From Kordia sp. TARA_039_SRF (lineage in GTDB: Bacteria; Bacteroidota; Bacteroidia; Flavobacteriales; Flavobacteriaceae): a DNA stretch of 64,000 nucleotides. A program made the translations under genes and the position numbers. Where the stretch lies: positions 124,001-188,000 of the forward strand of contig SMNH02000005.1 in NCBI GenBank assembly GCA_006383075.2, given 5' to 3'. Below are positions 59,936 to 64,000 of the stretch, one piece after another (positions within the stretch are counted from its first letter, which is position 1; each line of letters opens with the position of its first letter). Under the pieces are notes generated by a model that did not search any database, had not been told where the DNA came from, and saw only the letters and a list, made by a program, of their open reading frames with translations.

Positions 59936-62686
59936 ATGCGTGTCATTTTATGGTTGAGTTGTTTGTGCTTTGTGGTATCTGTAAGCGCACAAGATAAACT
60001 TAAAATCAAGATAGAAAATGTATTGAAATTAGAAGAAACAAGTCTAAAAATAGAACATTTTCATGCTATACTTCAACAACAAGACACTTTAGTACATACA
60101 GAAAGTTTAGGAACGCTTTATCATGAACTTAGTGATTGTTATTTCAGTCAAAAAGATTTTGATAAAGCGTTTATTTATATACAAAGAGCGATACAAATTC
60201 GTAAAAAGCATAAAGATTTAAAAGCGCTTAATAGAAGTCGGTATTGGTTAGCTGCTATTTATGAAGAAAAAGATCAGTTACAAAAACGCTACGAAACTTT
60301 TCTAGATATTATAAAGGATAATGGTACGGATAAATTTACGTATAAATCACATCGACATTTAGGAAAAATAGAAAGAGATAAAGGAGATTTCTACAAAGCA
60401 ATTTCTTTATTAGAACAAGGTTTTCTAAATAAATCTCCTCAAAACTTAAAATATGAAAATTCACTTCGATTAGATATCATAACAACCTATGCAACAAAAT
60501 ATGAAAGTACATTTGATGTTGATGATACCAATGGCGATTTACAGAAAATGGAAAGACACCTGACGATGATTGAAAAAAACGAAGTTATCGATACAGCATC
60601 CAAATTGAAACCTAGTAGAGTAGCACTGATGAACAATAGTTTAGCTGTTGTATACGATAGTTTCAAAGCATTTGATAAAGCATTAAATTGTTATACTAAT
60701 GCGCTAGATTATTATTCAAAAACAAAAGATAAGGGCGACGAATTGCAGACTATAAATAATATAGGAATTATTTATTCCAGACAAAACAAACATACACTTG
60801 CTATTGAGATGTATAATAAGGTGATTAGCGAATCTGACAATGAAGCACAACTAGCAATGGCATACAATAACTTGGGATATTATTTGCCAAATACTTCTAC
60901 AAAAAATAAAATTCCATACTTTCAAAAAGCAATTCATACCATTTTAAAACGGAAAGAATTCGAAGAGCAATCATTTACATTACCTTCCTTAGAAGAAATC
61001 GAAAAATCTGATTATAAACAAGATATATTAACCTATTTGACGGATTTAGCAAATCATTATGTCCAAGCGTTTCATCAAAATGGAGGAGAAGCCTATTTGT
61101 ATAAAGCGAAAGAAGCTGTCTTCCTAATTGATAATTTGGTGTCTTTAATTCGATACGATGTCGATTCAAATGCTTCCAAATTGTTTTGGATTGAAAAAGG
61201 GGTCGATGTATATATGCTGGCGGTTGAAATCTGCTATCATGCAAACGATATTGAAAGCGCTTTCTATTTTATGGAAAAAAACAAAGCATTATTACTGCAA
61301 GAACAGATAAAAACACTACAAACTAAATTAGCCCGAAATATTCCCGAAAAATGGTTAGAGCAAGAATATGAATTTGATTACGAGGTGCTCAATTTACAAG
61401 CACAATTTCAGCGACAACCTGACAATGATTCCATACAACACGCATTTGCAGAAAAAAAGAAGGCGCAGCAAGTTTTTATGGATTCTTTACAAATGCTGTA
61501 TCCGAAGTATGCAAAAACCAAAGAAAAAGTTGAGATTGTAGCTTTAAAAGATATCATAGAACGATACAAACAAAATGACCAAGTTTTTGTCGAATACATT
61601 TTACATGAAAAAGAAGGGTATGGACTTTTTTATGACGGAATAGCGCCAATTCTTTTTAAAATAGACAATGTAGAAACGTTTCAAAAACAACTCCAATCGC
61701 TACGAACATTGATGACAAAGCGAGTACCAGATAGTCAAGCACGAAAAGAAATGCAAACTATAGGGTTTCAACTATTTCAACAACTATTCCCATTTAAAAA
61801 TGCTTTACAACGTTTACAAAACAAACACATCGTCATTGTTGCCGATCATACCTTACAGTACATACCGTTTGAAATAGTAGCTACTCAAAACGAGGGAAAA
61901 CTCTCAAACTCTTACCTCATCAACACCACAGAAATTTCATACCTACAATCGTTTTCACTTTTTGAACAAATTCAAAAAAGACAAAACAGACCTACAAGAA
62001 AGTTGCTAGCAATTGCACCAATAGAGTTTACAAACGCAGCATTACCAACTTTGGCAAACACTACAGATATATTTACCTCTTTTGCAAACGAAACCACTTC
62101 GGTACGCTTGCAAAAGACACAAGCAACCAAAGAAAACTTCTTAAAACATAAAAACGATTTCGAAATCATTCACCTCAACACACATGGAGGTTTAGACAGT
62201 ATTTCACAGACGCCGTGGTTGGCGTTTTACGATACTGAAATAACGCTCTATGAACTTTATGGACTCGAAAATCAGGCAGAATTAGTAGTATTAGACGCTT
62301 GTAAAACGGATGATGGAGTGCATCTTTCAGGTGAAGGCATCATTAATCTTTCTAGAGGTTTCTTCTTCAACGGAGCACAGAGTGTGTTGGCTTCGCAATG
62401 GAAAGTGAATGAACAAGCAGGAAACAAAATTCTACAAACATTCTACCAAGAATTAGCAGACGGAAAATCCAAATCAAAAGCGCTGCAACTTGCTAAAATT
62501 AACTATCTCAAAAATCATGCTCAAGAACGAACCGTTCCCTACTATTGGGCAACATTCAAACTTACGGGAAGCACGGATGCAGTAGTACAAAAATCATGGC
62601 TGAATGCTAAAACTCTGCTAATTGGAATACTTATTCTTAGTTGTTTGTGCGTGTTTTTCTACTTTCGAAAGAAAATAATTAAATAG
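59936..62686 (+). CDS. TPR-CHAT caspase-like protease, membrane anchored
   Basis: The 916-residue protein has a signal peptide (MRVILWLSCLCFVVSVSAQ), TPR repeats (about residues 60-360; DKAFIYIQRAIQIRKKHKDL and DKALNCYTNALDYYSKTKD), a linker and a CHAT domain. The catalytic His750 is in IHLNTHGGLD and Cys789 in VLDACKTDDGVHLSGEG. A C-terminal helix (TLLIGILILSCLCVFFYF, about 891-908) anchors it. The catalytic part would face the periplasm. CHAT proteases act in peptide processing and bacterial cell-death-like systems. The substrate is unknown. Confidence 0.9.
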   Translation: MRVILWLSCLCFVVSVSAQDKLKIKIENVLKLEETSLKIEHFHAILQQQDTLVHTESLGTLYHELSDCYFSQKDFDKAFIYIQRAIQIRKKHKDLKALNRSRYWLAAIYEEKDQLQKRYETFLDIIKDNGTDKFTYKSHRHLGKIERDKGDFYKAISLLEQGFLNKSPQNLKYENSLRLDIITTYATKYESTFDVDDTNGDLQKMERHLTMIEKNEVIDTASKLKPSRVALMNNSLAVVYDSFKAFDKALNCYTNALDYYSKTKDKGDELQTINNIGIIYSRQNKHTLAIEMYNKVISESDNEAQLAMAYNNLGYYLPNTSTKNKIPYFQKAIHTILKRKEFEEQSFTLPSLEEIEKSDYKQDILTYLTDLANHYVQAFHQNGGEAYLYKAKEAVFLIDNLVSLIRYDVDSNASKLFWIEKGVDVYMLAVEICYHANDIESAFYFMEKNKALLLQEQIKTLQTKLARNIPEKWLEQEYEFDYEVLNLQAQFQRQPDNDSIQHAFAEKKKAQQVFMDSLQMLYPKYAKTKEKVEIVALKDIIERYKQNDQVFVEYILHEKEGYGLFYDGIAPILFKIDNVETFQKQLQSLRTLMTKRVPDSQARKEMQTIGFQLFQQLFPFKNALQRLQNKHIVIVADHTLQYIPFEIVATQNEGKLSNSYLINTTEISYLQSFSLFEQIQKRQNRPTRKLLAIAPIEFTNAALPTLANTTDIFTSFANETTSVRLQKTQATKENFLKHKNDFEIIHLNTHGGLDSISQTPWLAFYDTEITLYELYGLENQAELVVLDACKTDDGVHLSGEGIINLSRGFFFNGAQSVLASQWKVNEQAGNKILQTFYQELADGKSKSKALQLAKINYLKNHAQERTVPYYWATFKLTGSTDAVVQKSWLNAKTLLIGILILSCLCVFFYFRKKIIK

Positions 62687-62712
62687 TATAACTTCTTTAA
62701 AAACAATGTGCT

Positions 62713-62746
62713 AAGCTGATTTTTATGTGAAAAATCAGCTTTTTTC
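62713..62746 (+). terminator. Terminator after the CHAT gene
   Basis: AAGCTGATTTTT (62713-62724) and AAAAATCAGCTT (62730-62741) pair perfectly and run into T's. Confidence 0.85.
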
Positions 62747-62756
62747 ATTTTTAATT

Positions 62757-62782
62757 GGGTAATGAATTGGCTAAAACTTCCC
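62757..62782 (+). promoter_or_regulatory. Putative ECF sigma promoter, before the Hep_Hag-like gene
   Basis: GGGTAATGA (62757-62765), 11 bases, CTTCCC (62777-62782): identical boxes and spacing to 58466-58491. It begins 11 bases after the terminator arm of the CHAT gene, so it drives a separate transcript. Confidence 0.65.
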
Positions 62783-62798
62783 ATATAGATATAGATCT

Positions 62799-62834
62799 AT
62801 AAGGGGAAACTCGAAAACCTTTTAAAAGAGTAGA
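62799..62834 (+). promoter_or_regulatory. Leader element copy 4, before the Hep_Hag-like gene
   Basis: TAAGG and CCTTT enclose a loop ending CTCGAAAA, followed by spacer and AGAGTAGA. It ends 22 bases before the ATG at 62857. The stem uses AAGG/CCTT rather than GGC/GCC while the loop end GAAAA is kept, a pairing-preserving change that supports an RNA hairpin. The last base differs (AGAGTAGA). Confidence 0.5.
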
Positions 62835-62856
62835 GATAACGACAAACCATTACATT

Positions 62857-63822
62857 ATGAAAAATAAAATATCTTTTTTAATTCTATTACTAGGGTTACT
62901 ATCTGTAACAATTAATTATGCGCAACCAAATTATGGAACAAATGATCCATTAGATGGAACTTCTTCAGCATTAGGAGATGGTAATATCGTAACTTCTGAT
63001 TACTCAACAGCCTTAGGGCTTCAAAATGAAATCACAGGCTTTAATTCGTTTGCTTTTGGAAGATTCAATAAATCAATTGGAAGCTTTTCGTTTGCTTTAG
63101 GTGACTACAATGAATCGAACCAACCTTTTTCCTATACGTTTGGTAAACGCATGATAAATAATACGCCGAATTCATTTTTAGTCGGATTCGTAAAACCTGC
63201 TTTTATTGCTACCGCAAACAATTCTGGTGTAGGAACTAGAGTTGGAATTGCTACTGATGATCCACAAGCACGCTTAGATGTCCGTTTGGGAGACAAACAA
63301 GAAATCCGAATTCAATCGGAAATGGACAATACCTATGGCGGACTTTCGTTCAGAGATCATTTAGGCGGTGAAACGTGGAGAATCAGAGCGTTTAACAATT
63401 TTACGGGCGGATACAATAGTATTTTAAGTATTGTGAGCTCTCAGAAGCATGACTTATGGATTTCAGCAGGAAAAACCATGATTGGCGATTGGTTCGACTT
63501 TGATCCGTGTTCAGATTGTGACGATTATGAATTATTTGTCAAAAAAGGAATTCGTACACAAAAAATAAAAGTAGACTTAGCTGCGGGCGTTTGGGCAGAT
63601 TATGTTTTTGAAAAAGATTATGATTTAAAACCACTAGAAGAAGTAGAAGCATTCATCAATGCTAACGGACACTTACCCAATGTGCCAACAGCTTCTGAAA
63701 TTGAAAAAGAGGGCTTGAATTTGGGTGAGATGGACGCTAAATTATTAGAAAAAATTGAAGAACTTACCCTGTATGTAATTGAATTGAAGAAAGAAATTAA
63801 TGAATTAAAAAGCAAGAACTAA
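62857..63822 (+). CDS. Secreted Hep_Hag-like head-repeat protein
   Basis: The 321-residue protein has a signal peptide (MKNKISFLILLLGLLSVTIN, cleaved near YAQ). A YadA-head-like repeat region follows (SSALGDGNIVTSDYSTALGL, NSFAFGRFN, SFSFALGDYN), then a central domain and a C-terminal coiled-coil (EKIEELTLYVIELKKEINEL) with GHLPNVPTASEIEKEGLNLG just before it. That GHLP-type C-terminal module is common in flavobacterial tail-fibre-like secreted proteins. It stands behind both the ECF-type promoter and leader copy 4. Confidence 0.75.
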   Translation: MKNKISFLILLLGLLSVTINYAQPNYGTNDPLDGTSSALGDGNIVTSDYSTALGLQNEITGFNSFAFGRFNKSIGSFSFALGDYNESNQPFSYTFGKRMINNTPNSFLVGFVKPAFIATANNSGVGTRVGIATDDPQARLDVRLGDKQEIRIQSEMDNTYGGLSFRDHLGGETWRIRAFNNFTGGYNSILSIVSSQKHDLWISAGKTMIGDWFDFDPCSDCDDYELFVKKGIRTQKIKVDLAAGVWADYVFEKDYDLKPLEEVEAFINANGHLPNVPTASEIEKEGLNLGEMDAKLLEKIEELTLYVIELKKEINELKSKN

Positions 63823-64000
63823 TGGAAATCAAGAATAAAATAATATTCGCTTTATTCTTGTTTGTTGGATGGACTTCTTTTGGACAAGAAAATTTAATCC
63901 ATAATGCTGTAGTAGATCAGCCTACTTATAATGCTACACCTTTTTATGTAAGTTTAGTAGATGACTATTCACCTAAATACTATACATATTCTGGTGGTTG
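63822..64000 (+). CDS. Start of a secreted protein (3' end outside the window)
   Basis: The ATG at 63822 overlaps the previous stop (TAATG). The first 59 residues give a signal peptide (IIFALFLFVGWTSFGQ) and a beta-rich start. Coupling to the Hep_Hag-like gene implies the two work together at the cell surface. The function cannot be read from so little. Confidence 0.75.
   Translation, partial: MEIKNKIIFALFLFVGWTSFGQENLIHNAVVDQPTYNATPFYVSLVDDYSPKYYTYSGG

Noticed and set aside
1-64000. CRISPR arrays, IS elements, plasmid or replication origins
   Set aside because: No regularly spaced direct repeats, transposase frames with terminal repeats, or origin-type iterons were seen.

Overview
The window is an AT-rich chromosomal segment from a marine-type Flavobacteriaceae bacterium (Bacteroidetes). 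The evidence is TonB-dependent receptors with CarboxypepD-like N-termini, TPR two-component sensors, a probable capnine (sulfonolipid) locus, TTTG / TAnnTTTG promoters, weak ribosome binding sites, and accessory content typical of Kordia-like genomes. The genus is a guess from gene style, not from a search.

Layout. 1-2187: the 3' end of gyrA and a secreted TPR protein. 2444-6288: a compact class II lanthipeptide locus (precursor, LanM synthetase, DoxX-like membrane protein). 6281-10555: an NlpC/P60 hydrolase, a thiolase and a PgpH-type HD phosphohydrolase. 10706-11118: tRNA-Ser, tRNA-Pro and tRNA-Arg. 11103-14929: a decayed island at tRNA-Arg, with a broken serine recombinase, a broken xenobiotic acetyltransferase and four small envelope genes, ending at a repeat of the tRNA 3' end. 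15110-18625: a DODA-type dioxygenase and QorB-like reductase opposite an HxlR regulator, then two small unknown membrane genes. 18686-21259: a LysR regulator divergent from an SbtA bicarbonate transporter operon. 21330-26361: an esterase, then an operon for N-acyl amino acids (enolase-superfamily racemase, N-acyl-D-amino-acid deacylase, GNAT, cysteine-dioxygenase-like cupin). 26573-31763: an unknown 110-residue protein, a TPR kinase with LytTR regulator, two paralogous unknown proteins with an identical C-terminal tail, and an Asp/Asn beta-hydroxylase. 31949-47704: mostly core genes (TonB receptor, ArsC-like protein, prfB with a programmed frameshift, metalloprotease, threonine aldolase, OmpA protein, YbaB, S9 peptidase, probable capnine pair). 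47951-49906: a two-gene MotA/OmpA (ZorAB-like) unit. 50179-56516: an imelysin / DUF4856 / HTTM / TonB receptor operon. 56839-62686: a possible double-glycine peptide, then an ECF sigma / TPR anti-sigma pair divergent from an S8 protease and a CHAT protease. 62857-64000: a secreted Hep_Hag-like protein and the start of another secreted gene.

Two regulatory signals link distant genes. A short hairpin-plus-AGAGTAGG leader lies 22-28 nt before four start codons: the lanthipeptide precursor, the 110-residue protein, one tail paralog and the Hep_Hag protein. An identical GGGTAATGA-N11-CTTCCC motif precedes both the S8-CHAT unit and the Hep_Hag gene and is probably the promoter of the local ECF sigma factor. 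The most unusual protein is the LanM: its cyclase domain keeps the LanC fold motifs, but the three expected zinc ligands are Ser, Ser and Ala.
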